Below are positions 1 to 8,342 of a stretch of DNA of 45,528 bases, piece after piece. The stretch lies in contig CAZIWA010000035.1 in NCBI GenBank assembly GCA_964542875.1, forward strand, positions 1 through 45,528, given 5' to 3'. The position numbers and the translations under genes are program-made. Numbering within the stretch: position 1 is the stretch's first letter; each line of letters opens with the position of its first letter. The stretch is from CAZGOM01 sp964542875. Its GTDB lineage: Bacteria > Planctomycetota > Phycisphaerae > Phycisphaerales > Phycisphaeraceae. The notes beneath the pieces are model-generated. The model did not search any database. It worked only from the letters and a program-made list of their open reading frames with translations, and was not told where the DNA came from.

Positions 1-11
1 TCGCATTCAAA

Positions 12-273
12 GGCGGCCCTCACCCCAATACGGTCGAGTTAAGGATGAAGAGGTCGAAAACAGGGCAGAAGGGTTGAGTCGTTACAGGTTGATTGGCATG
101 GGCGCAGGCACGTGCAAGAGGCTCCTTTTTATATGTTTACCAGGGCCTACGCGCTCAGAAGCGCTGCGACCCTGGCTGTAATAGGGCCGTGCTTTCAGCA
201 CTCCGGATGAGGATGCAAGGGTTTAACGGAACCGTATTCGCCCTCACCTCAGCCCTTTCCCAAAGGGAGAGGG
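12..273 (+). repeat. Long dispersed repeat, left copy
   Basis: This roughly 260-bp non-coding stretch recurs in the same orientation at the right end of the window (45249-45501), similar along most of its length but clearly diverged. Shared blocks include a GTGCAAGAG word, a stem CAGGG...CCCTG enclosing GCGCTCAGAAGCGC, the hairpin GTGCTTTCAGCAC and a terminal 33-nt palindrome. Short open frames across it conserve a QGLRAQKRCDPGC-like peptide only because the DNA is repeated. I regard it as a non-coding dispersed repeat; its function is unknown. Confidence 0.7.
241..273. repeat. 33-nt REP-like palindrome, copy 1
   Basis: Imperfect palindrome beginning CCCTCACC and ending GGGAGAGGG. The same 33-34 nt unit is found at 3995-4027, 12614-12646 and 45468-45501. 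It could form a stem-loop in RNA or act as an extragenic binding site. Confidence 0.65.
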
Positions 274-350
274 TGTAAGAACGGATGCAGCGTTGTAGTG
301 TTAACTCGATTTTTGAGTGATGGCGATTGAGTGTTTTTGAGGTGAGGCTT

Positions 351-393
351 GCAAGAAACAGCACGCCTTCGAGCGTGTTGCGCCACCCGGATG
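351..393. repeat. GCAAGA hairpin element, copy 1
   Basis: Starts GCAAGA, then an imperfect stem with a CTTCGA loop, then CCACCCGGATG. Related copies lie at 6498-6547 and 7611-7650. It sits just beyond the 3' end of the RND permease gene and could act as its terminator, although no T-tract follows. Confidence 0.5.
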
Positions 394-402
394 AGCGGTG
401 TT

Positions 403-3400
403 TTAGTTGATTTGCTCGCCTTCGCCGAGTTCGGTGACGGGCCACTTGAGGGCGCGGTAGAGGGTGATTTTGAGTTCGACGAAGATGGAGAACATGAGGG
501 GGACCAGGACGAGGGTGAAGATGGAGGAGAGGATCATGCCGCCCAGGAAGACAGCGCCGAGGCCGCGGTAGAGTTCGGAGCCTGCACCGGGCATGACGAC
601 CAGGGGGATGAGGCCGCAGACGGTGGTGAGGGAGGTCATGATGACGGGGCGCATGCGGGTGCGGACGGATTCGCGAATGGCCAGGCGGGGGTCCATTTTT
701 TCGATGATGTCGGTTTCGGATTCGCCGAAACCTTTCATGAAGTTCAGGGCCTGGGCGACGATGAGGATGGCGTTATTGACCGCGGTGCCGATGAGGATGA
801 TGAAGCCGAGCATGGTGACGACGTCGAGCTGCTGGCTGGGGACAAAGTGATGGACGGCGGCGAGGCCGAGGAAGCCGCCGACGGCGGCGAGGGGGACGGT
901 GAACATGATCACCAGGGGATAGATCCAGCTTTCAAAGAGCGCGGACATGAGGAGGAAGTTGACCAGCAGGGCGAGGAAGATCTTGCCCATCAGGAGGTTC
1001 TTGTAGCTGGCGGGCTCCTTCCAGCCTTGCCACTGGCCGAGCAGTTCCTTGCGGATGCGGGCCAGGTCGTCGGCGTTACCGGCCATGGCGACGTGGACGT
1101 CGGGGGGGATGACGCGGTTTAAGCGGAGCTTGCGGATGTCGTCCTGAATCTCGCGGGTGGCGGCTTCCAGGGGCATGTTGGCGGGGACGTTGACGATGAG
1201 GGTGACGGCGCGGAGCTGTTCGATGCGGTTGATCTGCTGGGGGGAATCGCCGACGGCGAGGGTGGCGATGGACTCCAGGGGGACGACGGATTTCGCGCCG
1301 GACTTATCGGTGACGACCAGCGGGATGTTCTTCAAGGAATCCACGTCGATTTGGCGTTCGGGCGTGCGGATGACCTTAAGGTCGATGGACTGGCCTTTGT
1401 AGCGGTAGTCGCCGATGATCAGACCGTCGACGAGGGCCTGGACGCCTGCACCCAGGGAGGTGTTGTTGATGCCCAGCTCGGAGGCGCGGACCTGGTTGAC
1501 GCGGACCTGGAGTTCGGGCCCCTGAAGGTTGAAGTTCATGGGGTTGGGCTGGATGGCGTATGGGCCGTACTTCTGCATGAGGTTCATGAAGACTGCGCCG
1601 GCGGTGTTGCGGATTTGAGTGAGGTCGGTGCCGGTGAGCTCGATGGCGACGGAGTTGGAGCTTTGTCCGCCTCGGCCAAAGAGGGAGTTCTGCATGGCAA
1701 AGCCGTAGGCGCCGGGGACGGAGCTCATGGCGCCGTTTAAGAGGGGGATGAGGGGTTGGACGTTTTCGGGATCGCCGCTGATGCCGCCCATGAAGATGGT
1801 GCCGCCGAAGGCGCCGAAGAAGTAGTTGTCGATGCCGGGAGACGGGTAGCTTATGCCGGTCATCATGTCGTTGATGGGGGGAAGCTTGGCGATTTCCTCG
1901 GGGGTCTGGGCTTCCCAGTGCTGGTGGAGGCCGTCTTCAACGCGATGGGCGATGAAGTCCGACTGGTCCATGCTGTAGGAAGGGGGTGCGAACATGAGGC
2001 CAAAGGCAAGGTTCATGTTGCCGTTGGGGAGGTAGGAGATGTCGGGGAACATGGTGTAGGAGAGGACCAGCGACCACGTGGCGATGAATGCGACGACGGC
2101 GATGCGGGCGATCCAGCCGAGGATGGTGTTGTTGGTGCACCAATAGATGGCGTCGGCCAGAAGGGTGTTAAGGAAGGCGAAGGGCTGACGCCAGGGGACG
2201 ATGTCCAGCCAGACGATTTTCGGAGCGTGGGGAGCGGCTGCTGCGCCGGTGGAAGCGGGGGCCTCGGCGTCGGGCAGGGGCACGGCGTCGGGGTGCGGCT
2301 TCATGAAGTGGGCGCAGGCCGCGGGGATGACGGTGACGGCGACGATGAGGGAGAGGAAGATGGCGGCGCAGATGGCCAGGGCGATGTCACGGAAGAGCTG
2401 GCCGGCGATGTCCTGGATGGCCAGCACGGGGACGAAGACGACGATGTGGGTGCCGGTGGAGGCGATCAGGGCGAGCCAGACTTCGCGGGTGCCTTCGTAG
2501 GCGGCGCGTTTGGGCGACTTGCCCATGGCCAGGTGCCGGTCGATGTTTTCGAGCACGACGATGGCGTTGTCGACCACCATGCCGACAGCGAAAGCGAGGC
2601 CGGCGAGGCTGACGACGTTCAAGTTACGACCCAGCAGGGTCATGACGGTGAAGGTGCCGATGAGGGAGATGGGGATGGCGATGGAGATGATGGCCGCGGT
2701 GCGGCACAGGGCCAGGCCCAGGAGGGTGCCGACGAGGATGACGATGAGGGCGGTGTTATGGATTGGGCCGGCGTGAAAGACCATGCCCAGGACGACGGCG
2801 GCGAGAAGGATGGGGACCAGTGCGTAGACGACGTAGCGCCCCCAGCCTTTGCCGGTGGAGCCCAGGAAGAGCAGGAGGATGATGACGGCGAAGACGCCGC
2901 CTTCCCAGAGGTTTTTGACGACCAGGTCGATGGAGTTCTGGATGTAGGAGGTTTCGTCGTAGACGACTTTTAGGTTCAGGCCTGGCTTGATGTTGGGGAG
3001 GATGTCGCGGTTGATGGTGTTGACGCGGTCGCGGATGCCGTCCATGGTTTCCATGACGTTTGCGCCGGTCTGTCGGATGGCGTTGATGGCGAGGGATTCG
3101 CGGCCTTTGGAGCGGACGAAGGAGCGTTTCTTTTCGAAGGTAAGGACGACGGTGCCGACGTCCTTGACGCGGACGGGGCCGCCTGGGGTGTAGGCGACGA
3201 TGGTTTCCATGATGTCGTCTACGTTGTCGTACTGGCCGAGGGTGCGGACGCGGACATCGAGGCGGCCTGAAGCGATTTCGCCTGCGGAGATGTTGACGTT
3301 TTCGCCCTGGAGGGCGGTAACGAGTTCATTAAAGGTGATGGCGCGCTGGGCGAGGAGGATGGGGTCAATCTGGACCTGGACTTCGCGTTTGAGGCCGCCG

Positions 3401-3936
3401 AAGATATTGACCTGGCTGACGCCGGGAACGCGTTCGATGATGGGTTTAACTTGTTTGTCGACTTCGTCAAAGAGCTGTTTGACGTCGACGGTGGGGTCTG
3501 GATGGTCGAGGATCATCCAGGTCATGGGGCTTTCGATGGACGCGGTGGAGGCGATGATGACGGGCTGGTCGACATCGTCTGGATACTTGGGTACTTCGCG
3601 GAGCTTATCGGAGACTTCCTGGAGGGCGCGGGTCATGTCCGTGCCGATGTAGAACTCAAGCTCAAGCTTGCCTTGGCCGAGGGTGGCTTCGGCGGTCATT
3701 TTCTTGAGGTTGGCGACGCCTTTGAGCTTGTCTTCCTGCTCTTCAATGACGGAGCGTTCGACTTCCTCGGGGCTGCGGCCGACCCAACTGGTCTGGACGG
3801 TGATGATGGGGCGGTCGACGTCGGGCGTGAGCTGAATGGGGATCGCAAACAGGGACATGATGCCTGTGAGGATCACCAGAAGCACACCGACGGTGACTTT
3901 GGTGGGGTTGTTGATGCAGAACCGGATGAAGTCCAT
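403..3936 (-). CDS. RND efflux transporter, inner-membrane permease (AcrB/HAE1-type)
   Basis: Proton-driven permease of a tripartite efflux pump, expected to export drugs or other small hydrophobic molecules through the adaptor encoded just upstream. The 1177-aa product starts with the typical N-terminal membrane helix (MDFIRFCINNP), and residues 35-340 form a first periplasmic porter region. The TM4 motif is GMVVDNAIVVLENI near residue 452, so the second acidic position of AcrB (VDDAIV) is Asn here, as in many HAE1 relatives. It is longer than the usual 1030-1060 aa. Part of the excess is a hydrophobic insertion at about residues 360-412 that looks like two extra membrane segments between TM2 and TM3. 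The gene is second in an operon with the adaptor, 104 bp downstream. Substrate cannot be told from sequence. Confidence 0.93.
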   Translation of the reverse strand: MDFIRFCINNPTKVTVGVLLVILTGIMSLFAIPIQLTPDVDRPIITVQTSWVGRSPEEVERSVIEEQEDKLKGVANLKKMTAEATLGQGKLELEFYIGTDMTRALQEVSDKLREVPKYPDDVDQPVIIASTASIESPMTWMILDHPDPTVDVKQLFDEVDKQVKPIIERVPGVSQVNIFGGLKREVQVQIDPILLAQRAITFNELVTALQGENVNISAGEIASGRLDVRVRTLGQYDNVDDIMETIVAYTPGGPVRVKDVGTVVLTFEKKRSFVRSKGRESLAINAIRQTGANVMETMDGIRDRVNTINRDILPNIKPGLNLKVVYDETSYIQNSIDLVVKNLWEGGVFAVIILLLFLGSTGKGWGRYVVYALVPILLAAVVLGMVFHAGPIHNTALIVILVGTLLGLALCRTAAIISIAIPISLIGTFTVMTLLGRNLNVVSLAGLAFAVGMVVDNAIVVLENIDRHLAMGKSPKRAAYEGTREVWLALIASTGTHIVVFVPVLAIQDIAGQLFRDIALAICAAIFLSLIVAVTVIPAACAHFMKPHPDAVPLPDAEAPASTGAAAAPHAPKIVWLDIVPWRQPFAFLNTLLADAIYWCTNNTILGWIARIAVVAFIATWSLVLSYTMFPDISYLPNGNMNLAFGLMFAPPSYSMDQSDFIAHRVEDGLHQHWEAQTPEEIAKLPPINDMMTGISYPSPGIDNYFFGAFGGTIFMGGISGDPENVQPLIPLLNGAMSSVPGAYGFAMQNSLFGRGGQSSNSVAIELTGTDLTQIRNTAGAVFMNLMQKYGPYAIQPNPMNFNLQGPELQVRVNQVRASELGINNTSLGAGVQALVDGLIIGDYRYKGQSIDLKVIRTPERQIDVDSLKNIPLVVTDKSGAKSVVPLESIATLAVGDSPQQINRIEQLRAVTLIVNVPANMPLEAATREIQDDIRKLRLNRVIPPDVHVAMAGNADDLARIRKELLGQWQGWKEPASYKNLLMGKIFLALLVNFLLMSALFESWIYPLVIMFTVPLAAVGGFLGLAAVHHFVPSQQLDVVTMLGFIILIGTAVNNAILIVAQALNFMKGFGESETDIIEKMDPRLAIRESVRTRMRPVIMTSLTTVCGLIPLVVMPGAGSELYRGLGAVFLGGMILSSIFTLVLVPLMFSIFVELKITLYRALKWPVTELGEGEQIN

Positions 3937-3994
3937 AAACCTGTGTCCTGACGGGCGGGTCGGAATGGGCGGAAAGAAGACGTCATTAAGAACA

Positions 3995-4027
3995 CCCTCA
4001 CCCCAGCCCTCGCCGTGACGGAGAGGG
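3995..4027. repeat. 33-nt REP-like palindrome, copy 2
   Basis: CCCTCACCCC...GAGAGGG unit in the 104-bp gap between the adaptor and permease genes. As RNA it could form a stem-loop inside the operon transcript and influence the relative amounts of the two products; this is inference. Confidence 0.6.
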
Positions 4028-4040
4028 GGGCAAAAGGGTG

Positions 4041-5372
4041 TTATTTGGCAGGCTGGGTGGCTGGGCCGGCGCTGATGGAACTGGGGACGGCAACATTACC
4101 GACGATGGGGACGACCATGACGGGGGAGCCGGGCATGAGCCGTTCAGCGCCTTCGACCACGGTTTCCATACCGGGCATGAGCGGCGGGCCTGAGGGGTCC
4201 AGCGAGCGGATGGCCAGACGGGTTCCATCGCCAAAGATGACCTTGACGGGTACGCGGACGGCCATGCCCTGGAGGTTGAGCCATAAGAAGGCGCCCAGAT
4301 CGCCGCGGAGAACGGCGTCCTGATGGACGAGAGTCTGCTCAACGGCTTTGCCGGTGGGGATGCTGACGGTGATGCTCATGCCGGCTTTGAAGTCGCCGGT
4401 GGGGTTTTCCAGGCGGAGTTTGACCGGGAAGGTGCGGGCGGCCTTGTTGGCCGCAGGCACGATGGCGAAGACCTTGCCGACGACGCTTTTGTTGAGCGGT
4501 TCGATGAGGACGTTGACCGGATCGCCGGGTTTGAGGTTGTTGACGACGCGTTCGGGGACGTCTGCGACGGCGTCGATGGGGCCAGCGGAGATGATTTTGG
4601 CGACGGGTGCGCCGGGGGTGAGCCATTGGCCGACTTCGGTGCTCTTTTCGACCGCGTAGCCGTCAAAGGGGGCGTAGATGATGGTGCGGGTGAGCTTTTC
4701 CTTGAGGCGATTGATTTGCGCCTTGCGCTGTTCGACGGCGGCTTTGCCGGCCTCAAGCCTCGCGCTTTGGGCGGCGAGGTTGGTGATGGCGTTTTCGAGC
4801 TCCATCTGATTGGTGCTCTGGTTCTTGCGCAGGGCGGTGATGTATTCGACGTCTTTCTTTGCGCGGTCGAGGCGGGCCTGGGCTTCGTCGACGAGCATCA
4901 ACGTTTCCTGGAGCAAGGCCTTGTAGGTGTTGAGCTCGGAGGTGAGTTCGAAGTCATCGATCTTGGCGAGGATGGTTTTGTTGGCGACGACTTTGTCGCC
5001 GACTTCAAACCCGGCCAGGATGACGCGGCCAGCCTCTTCGGAAGCGACGACGGAGGAGCGAACTTCCTGGAGCTGCCCGACGACGGGGATCTTGTCGGCG
5101 ACGACGGCGCGGGTGATGACATCGACCCGGACCGGCGAGGGGGGCGGTCCCTGAGGTGCGCCTGCGGCTGCATCGGGAGCGCCTTCGGCGGGCTTGTCTG
5201 CCGGTTTATCGGCCGGTGCGGCGGCCTTATCGGGCGCTTTGGCGGATTTATCGGCCTTTTCCGGCTCGGCGGCTTGAAGGGAAGAAACCGCCAGGGTGAG
5301 TGCCAGGGCGGTGACGGCGAGGGATTTAAGGCGGTCCACAGGGGACTGCATCAAAGTGAAAAGAGAGATCAT
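4041..5372 (-). CDS. RND efflux periplasmic adaptor subunit (membrane fusion protein)
   Basis: Adaptor linking an RND permease to an outer-membrane channel. The 443-aa protein has an N-terminal hydrophobic export signal (about residues 15-34, ending near LQAAEP) and no lipobox. A Lys/Ala/Pro/Asp-rich linker covers about 36-78. The core follows: barrel-sandwich halves (GRVILAGFEVGDKV and YAPFDGYAVEKSTEVGQWL), a helical hairpin at about 150-225, and a beta-barrel with a PGMETVVEGAERL-type membrane-proximal end. The ATG at 5372 is preceded by AGGAG at 8-nt spacing. First gene of a two-gene operon with the permease; no outer-membrane factor or TetR gene is nearby. A palindromic operator candidate lies 23 bp upstream of the start. 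Confidence 0.92.
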   Translation of the reverse strand: MISLFTLMQSPVDRLKSLAVTALALTLAVSSLQAAEPEKADKSAKAPDKAAAPADKPADKPAEGAPDAAAGAPQGPPPSPVRVDVITRAVVADKIPVVGQLQEVRSSVVASEEAGRVILAGFEVGDKVVANKTILAKIDDFELTSELNTYKALLQETLMLVDEAQARLDRAKKDVEYITALRKNQSTNQMELENAITNLAAQSARLEAGKAAVEQRKAQINRLKEKLTRTIIYAPFDGYAVEKSTEVGQWLTPGAPVAKIISAGPIDAVADVPERVVNNLKPGDPVNVLIEPLNKSVVGKVFAIVPAANKAARTFPVKLRLENPTGDFKAGMSITVSIPTGKAVEQTLVHQDAVLRGDLGAFLWLNLQGMAVRVPVKVIFGDGTRLAIRSLDPSGPPLMPGMETVVEGAERLMPGSPVMVVPIVGNVAVPSSISAGPATQPAK

Positions 5373-5394
5373 GCGCTGCTCCTGAAGAAAACAA

Positions 5395-5409
5395 TCGTAC
5401 AGCGTACGA
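5395..5409. promoter_or_regulatory. Candidate repressor operator for the RND operon
   Basis: Perfect inverted repeat TCGTAC-AGC-GTACGA, 23 bp upstream of the adaptor start codon. Short palindromes of this shape are typical TetR-family operators at RND operons. No TetR gene is in the window, so the regulator would be encoded elsewhere. Confidence 0.5.
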
Positions 5410-5458
5410 AGTGGGCGATAAAAATACGGTTTTCAAGGTGGGAAAGCAAGCAGGAAGA

Positions 5459-5493
5459 AGGGTCCAGGGTCTGAGGTCTAGGGTCTGGTCAGA
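5459..5493 (+). repeat. (RGGGTCT)n-GGTCAGA element, copy 1
   Basis: Five consecutive heptamers: AGGGTCC, AGGGTCT, GAGGTCT, AGGGTCT, GGTCAGA. First of five copies (others at 6435, 16450, 26425 and, inverted, 26887-26921). It lies in the divergent gap between the RND adaptor and the creatininase-family gene. An octamer-periodic stretch (TGGGTTAT, TGGGTTGG) follows at 5531-5554. Confidence 0.75.
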
Positions 5494-5670
5494 GGGGTGG
5501 GGATTGGGGGAAATCGGGGGACAACTTGCCCGAGTTGTTGGGTTATTGGGTTGGTGGCGGGTTTCGAGGAAGCTGATGGTGAAAGAGAGGCGGGGCCGAG
5601 GTTTGGGTAATATCTTTGGCCCCGGGTGTCGGATTTGGTGTGAATTTCAACTCTTTATTGGAGTGTGCCC

Positions 5671-6450
5671 ATGCGGTTTGAACGGATGTCGGCGAGCCAG
5701 ATCAATGCGTTGGACAAGGAAAAGACGATTGTGGTGATTCCCACGGGGGCGACGGAGCAGCATGGGCCGCACCTGCCGACGGGGACGGATTCGCTGATTG
5801 GGCATGGGGTGGTGGACGCGCTGGACAAGGCTTTTGGCGGGAAGCTGCTGGTGACGCCGATGTTGTGGGTGACGTGTTCGGAGCATCACATGCCGTTTGG
5901 GGGGACGCTGACGATCAGCCACGAGTCTTTCAAGACATCGGTGCTGGAAGTGATCGGTTCGGCGTATAAGCTGGGTTTCCGGCGGTTTTTGATTCATAAC
6001 TCCCATGGCGGGAACCGGGCGGTGGGTGGGGTGATCGCTGAAAAGTGCCCATTCCTGTTTCCGGAATCGAGCGTGGTGTTTGCGACGTGGTTTGCGGTGG
6101 CGAGCCAGGCGCTGCGGCCGCTGGTGCAGGGGGAATACCCTGCGGTGGGGCATGCGTGCGAGTTTGAGACTTCGGTGATGCTGCACCTGCACCCGGAATT
6201 GGTGGATATGAGCAAGGCGGTGGATGGGGGGGATGCCAGCGCGCAGCCGCCGTTCCGGTCGGACCTTTTGACGGGGAGCGCGGCGACGCGCGGGAGCCGG
6301 TTTGACCAACTGACCAAGAATGGGGTGTGGGGCAAGCCGACCCTGGCGACTGCGGCCAAGGGGAAGCAGATCCTGGACATCACTGTGGCGGAACTGGTGA
6401 AGATGGTTGGGGTGATGTGGCCGGATGTGAAAGAAGGGTCTGGGGTCTAG
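5671..6450 (+). CDS. Creatininase-family amidohydrolase
   Basis: Metal-dependent amidohydrolase of the creatininase/MftE-like family, 259 aa. The metal-site motif GATEQHGPHLPTGTD (about residues 26-40) and the second motif HNSHGGNRA (about 110-118) are intact. A conserved Glu follows in the HACEFETSVML segment. GGAG seven bases before the ATG at 5671 favours this start over the GTG two codons upstream. The family covers creatinine, guanidine-related and cofactor-precursor amide hydrolysis, so the substrate is open. The last residues (EGSGV) and the TAG stop are encoded inside a copy of the heptamer element, so the C-terminal tail appears to have been rewritten by the repeat. Confidence 0.85.
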   Translation: MRFERMSASQINALDKEKTIVVIPTGATEQHGPHLPTGTDSLIGHGVVDALDKAFGGKLLVTPMLWVTCSEHHMPFGGTLTISHESFKTSVLEVIGSAYKLGFRRFLIHNSHGGNRAVGGVIAEKCPFLFPESSVVFATWFAVASQALRPLVQGEYPAVGHACEFETSVMLHLHPELVDMSKAVDGGDASAQPPFRSDLLTGSAATRGSRFDQLTKNGVWGKPTLATAAKGKQILDITVAELVKMVGVMWPDVKEGSGV

Positions 6451-6462
6451 GGTCTGGCCAGA
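6435..6462 (+). repeat. (RGGGTCT)n-GGTCAGA element, copy 2
   Basis: Heptamers AGGGTCT, GGGGTCT, AGGGTCT, GGCCAGA. The element overlaps the 3' end of the creatininase-family gene and supplies its stop codon (the TAG spanning two units). Confidence 0.75.
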
Positions 6463-6497
6463 GTTTGATGGTGGTTGGGCAGGGAAATAAGTATGGG

Positions 6498-6547
6498 GCA
6501 AGAGCGGACACAGCACTGCTTCGGGCCGTGCTGTGCCACCCGGAATG
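6498..6547. repeat. GCAAGA hairpin element, copy 2
   Basis: Perfect 8-bp stem CACAGCAC / GTGCTGTG around a TTCG-containing loop, followed by CCACCCGGAATG. Nearly identical to copy 3 at 7611. It lies downstream of the creatininase gene and upstream of the AraC promoter, so it could end the first transcript. Confidence 0.65.
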
Positions 6548-6590
6548 GTGGGAGTGGTGGCTTTTTCGATTCGTTTATTGTCAATTTCGA

Positions 6591-6596
6591 TACACT
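6591..6596 (+). promoter_or_regulatory. -10-like box of the AraC gene (possible leaderless start)
   Basis: TACACT lies only 6 nt before the ATG at 6603, which would put transcription initiation at about the start codon. No Shine-Dalgarno sequence is visible. The -35 region is weak. Confidence 0.4.
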
Positions 6597-6602
6597 GTGT
6601 GC

Positions 6603-7505
6603 ATGGTGGAAGCGAGAGCCAAGCTAGATGCGTTGACCCGGAAGCTGCCGATTCCCAAGCACTATTACACGGGGATCACGCTTGCGAACAATCCGTTGCC
6701 GGACAATCTGCTGTTGTTTTACAGGGGGAGCCGGGGCGAGATGCAACGGATTCACCAGCGGGCGACGGCGCATCGGCGGCATGTGCTGGTGATGCCGCTG
6801 CAGACGAAGGCGCAGGTGTATGTGGAGGGGTTGGTTTATCCGCTGGCGCCGGGTGCGATGTTTTTGATTTTTCCTTTTCAGACGCACCGGATGACGCAGT
6901 TTGAAGATGAAGAGATCAACTGGCTTTACCTGACGTTTGAGCTTTCGGGCGAGGTGTCCGGGGTGCTGGAGCCTTTGCGCAACCGGCCGGTGCGGGTGAA
7001 GAGCAATGACTACGAAGTGCTTTCGCAGGTGACGAAGGCGTTTTTGGATGAATCAGGCCGCGGGCCCAAGCAGGCGCTGGAGATGGCGATCAAGTTGCTG
7101 CAACTGCTATTGGACATGGCGGGGCGGGCCAAGAGCGACCGGCCGAGCAAGACGTTGAGCGCCGGCCGGAAGCTGACGGGCACGGTGGGGGATGCGTGCC
7201 GGTACATCGACCAGCATCTGCATGAGGCGATCAACGCGCAGGATGTGGCCCGGGCGATGGGGTTGTCTGAGGTTTATCTGCGCAAGCTGTTTGTGAGGGA
7301 CTTGAATCAACCGCTGGGCAAACACATCCGGTCGACCCGGGTGATCAAGGCGTGTGAGCTTCTGGCGACGACGGATGCGCCGATCGCGAGCGTGGCGCGG
7401 GCCGCGGGGTTCAGTGCGGGGGACGCGTTTAGCCGAGCGTTTCGGGCGGAGGTCGGGGTGACGCCCTCGCAGTATCGAAGGAAACGCAATAAGGTGCTGC
7501 CGTGA
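6603..7505 (+). CDS. AraC-family transcriptional regulator
   Basis: 300-aa DNA-binding regulator. The N-terminal half (about 25-135) resembles a cupin-like effector domain (FYRGSRGEMQRIHQR...PLAPGAMFLIFPFQTHRM). The C-terminal 100 residues form the double helix-turn-helix: IDQHLHEAINAQDVARAMGLSEVYLRKLFVRDLNQPLG, then IASVARAAGFSAGDAFSRAFRAEVGVTPSQYRR. The reading frame extends further upstream, but the ATG at 6603 begins the recognisable domain and follows a -10-like box at leaderless spacing. It lies downstream of the creatininase gene in the same direction, but a hairpin element separates them. Effector and targets are unknown. Confidence 0.85.
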   Translation: MVEARAKLDALTRKLPIPKHYYTGITLANNPLPDNLLLFYRGSRGEMQRIHQRATAHRRHVLVMPLQTKAQVYVEGLVYPLAPGAMFLIFPFQTHRMTQFEDEEINWLYLTFELSGEVSGVLEPLRNRPVRVKSNDYEVLSQVTKAFLDESGRGPKQALEMAIKLLQLLLDMAGRAKSDRPSKTLSAGRKLTGTVGDACRYIDQHLHEAINAQDVARAMGLSEVYLRKLFVRDLNQPLGKHIRSTRVIKACELLATTDAPIASVARAAGFSAGDAFSRAFRAEVGVTPSQYRRKRNKVLP

Positions 7506-7520
7506 GGGGAGGGGCAGCTT

Positions 7521-7576
7521 GTCCCGCATCCTTTGTCCCGCGTCCCGGGTTAAGAGTTTAGAGGTAAGAGCTTTTG
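7521..7576 (+). repeat. Heptamer-periodic intergenic DNA (two word families)
   Basis: Eight consecutive 7-mers: GTCCCGC, ATCCTTT, GTCCCGC, GTCCCGG, then GTTAAGA, GTTTAGA, GGTAAGA, GCTTTTG. The register is unbroken while the word family changes. Lies in the convergent gap between the AraC and lipoprotein genes. Confidence 0.65.
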
Positions 7577-7610
7577 GGGGAGTTGGGTGGGGTGTTTTTT
7601 GTTGGCGCGT

Positions 7611-7650
7611 GCAAGACACAGCACTGCTTCGGGCCGTGCTGTGCCACCCA
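7611..7650. repeat. GCAAGA hairpin element, copy 3 (possible bidirectional terminator)
   Basis: Perfect stem CACAGCAC / GTGCTGTG with a TTCG-containing loop, in the gap between the convergent AraC and lipoprotein genes, where it could stop transcription from both sides. Confidence 0.6.
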
Positions 7651-7669
7651 CTTGGGTTGATGTTTTGGG

Positions 7670-8311
7670 TTATTGGGTGATTTCGGCGCTGATGATGAGG
7701 GCGGGGGAGTCTTTGAGGGGGCGGTCTTCCTTATGGGTGGCGAGGAGGACGAGCTGGCCGGGGGTCTGCTGAGGAGTGTTGTCGTAGAAGTAGAGGGGTG
7801 AGCCGGCGTTTTTAAAGGGGTTGGGGAGGTTCGAGGAAGCGCTGTAGATGCCGACTTCGCCGGATTTGCGGATGTCTACACAGATGGTGGCGCGGTCATC
7901 GGTGGAGGTAAGGGATGTGGAGGAGGAGGCGGGGATCCAGACGTGGATGCCGCCAACGTGGGCCCATGTTTTTCGGCTGAGGGTGCAGGAGTTGTCGCCT
8001 GATTTGCTTCCGTTGGCGTTGCGAAAGTACCAACTGAGCTTGATGCGTTCATCCTCGGGGCCGTCGCCGGCGGGCACGATGTTCCAGGCATACATGCCGA
8101 TTTCCCGGGCTTTGGTGATGAAGGGGGTTTGAAGGCTTTTAAGAGCGACCGTGGAAGTGGATTGGGCGGGCTGGGTTTGGGCAGGTGTTGCGGCGGCTGG
8201 TTGAGGTGTGGAAATGCTGCGGGTGATGGTGGTCGTTTGGGAATGTTCAGTGTGGTTGCAGGCGGTAAGGGAAAGAGTGCCCAGAAGGGTGAGGGTGAGC
8301 AAAGTTTTCAT
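7670..8311 (-). CDS. Small exported lipoprotein, function unknown
   Basis: 213-aa protein with a lipoprotein signal: MKTLLTLTLLGTLSLTAC, lipobox LTAC with Cys18, then a Thr/Pro/Ala/Gln-rich linker to about residue 55. The remaining 150 residues look like a compact beta-rich domain (GMYAWNIVPAGDGPEDERIKL, THVHWIP-like region, VCVDIRKSGEVGIYSASS). I recognise no family. The reading frame is open upstream, but the ATG at 8311 starts the signal peptide. The DNA just before this start (GGGTCCCGGG) resembles that before the next gene, another exported-protein gene on the same strand, so the two may be co-regulated or paralogous at the 5' end. Confidence 0.7.
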   Translation of the reverse strand: MKTLLTLTLLGTLSLTACNHTEHSQTTTITRSISTPQPAAATPAQTQPAQSTSTVALKSLQTPFITKAREIGMYAWNIVPAGDGPEDERIKLSWYFRNANGSKSGDNSCTLSRKTWAHVGGIHVWIPASSSTSLTSTDDRATICVDIRKSGEVGIYSASSNLPNPFKNAGSPLYFYDNTPQQTPGQLVLLATHKEDRPLKDSPALIISAEITQ

Positions 8312-8342
8312 GTGGGGTCCCGGGTGGAATGATGGATTGAGT

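Noticed and set aside
93..278. Small open frame whose peptide is repeated at 45198-45458
   Set aside because: Its similarity to the right-hand frame follows from the repeated DNA, with hairpins and a terminal palindrome. No ribosome-binding site; judged non-coding.
349..3951. Long acidic Gly/Asp/Glu-rich frames opposite the RND permease
   Set aside because: Antisense frames to a clear gene in GC-rich DNA; composition (Gly, Asp, Glu, Val) is the mirror of C-ending codons, with no motif.
5459..6462. Composite transposon carrying the creatininase gene between two direct heptamer elements
   Set aside because: The two copies differ in length and no transposase or target duplication is visible. 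Most copies lie at gene ends, so the spacing may be coincidental.
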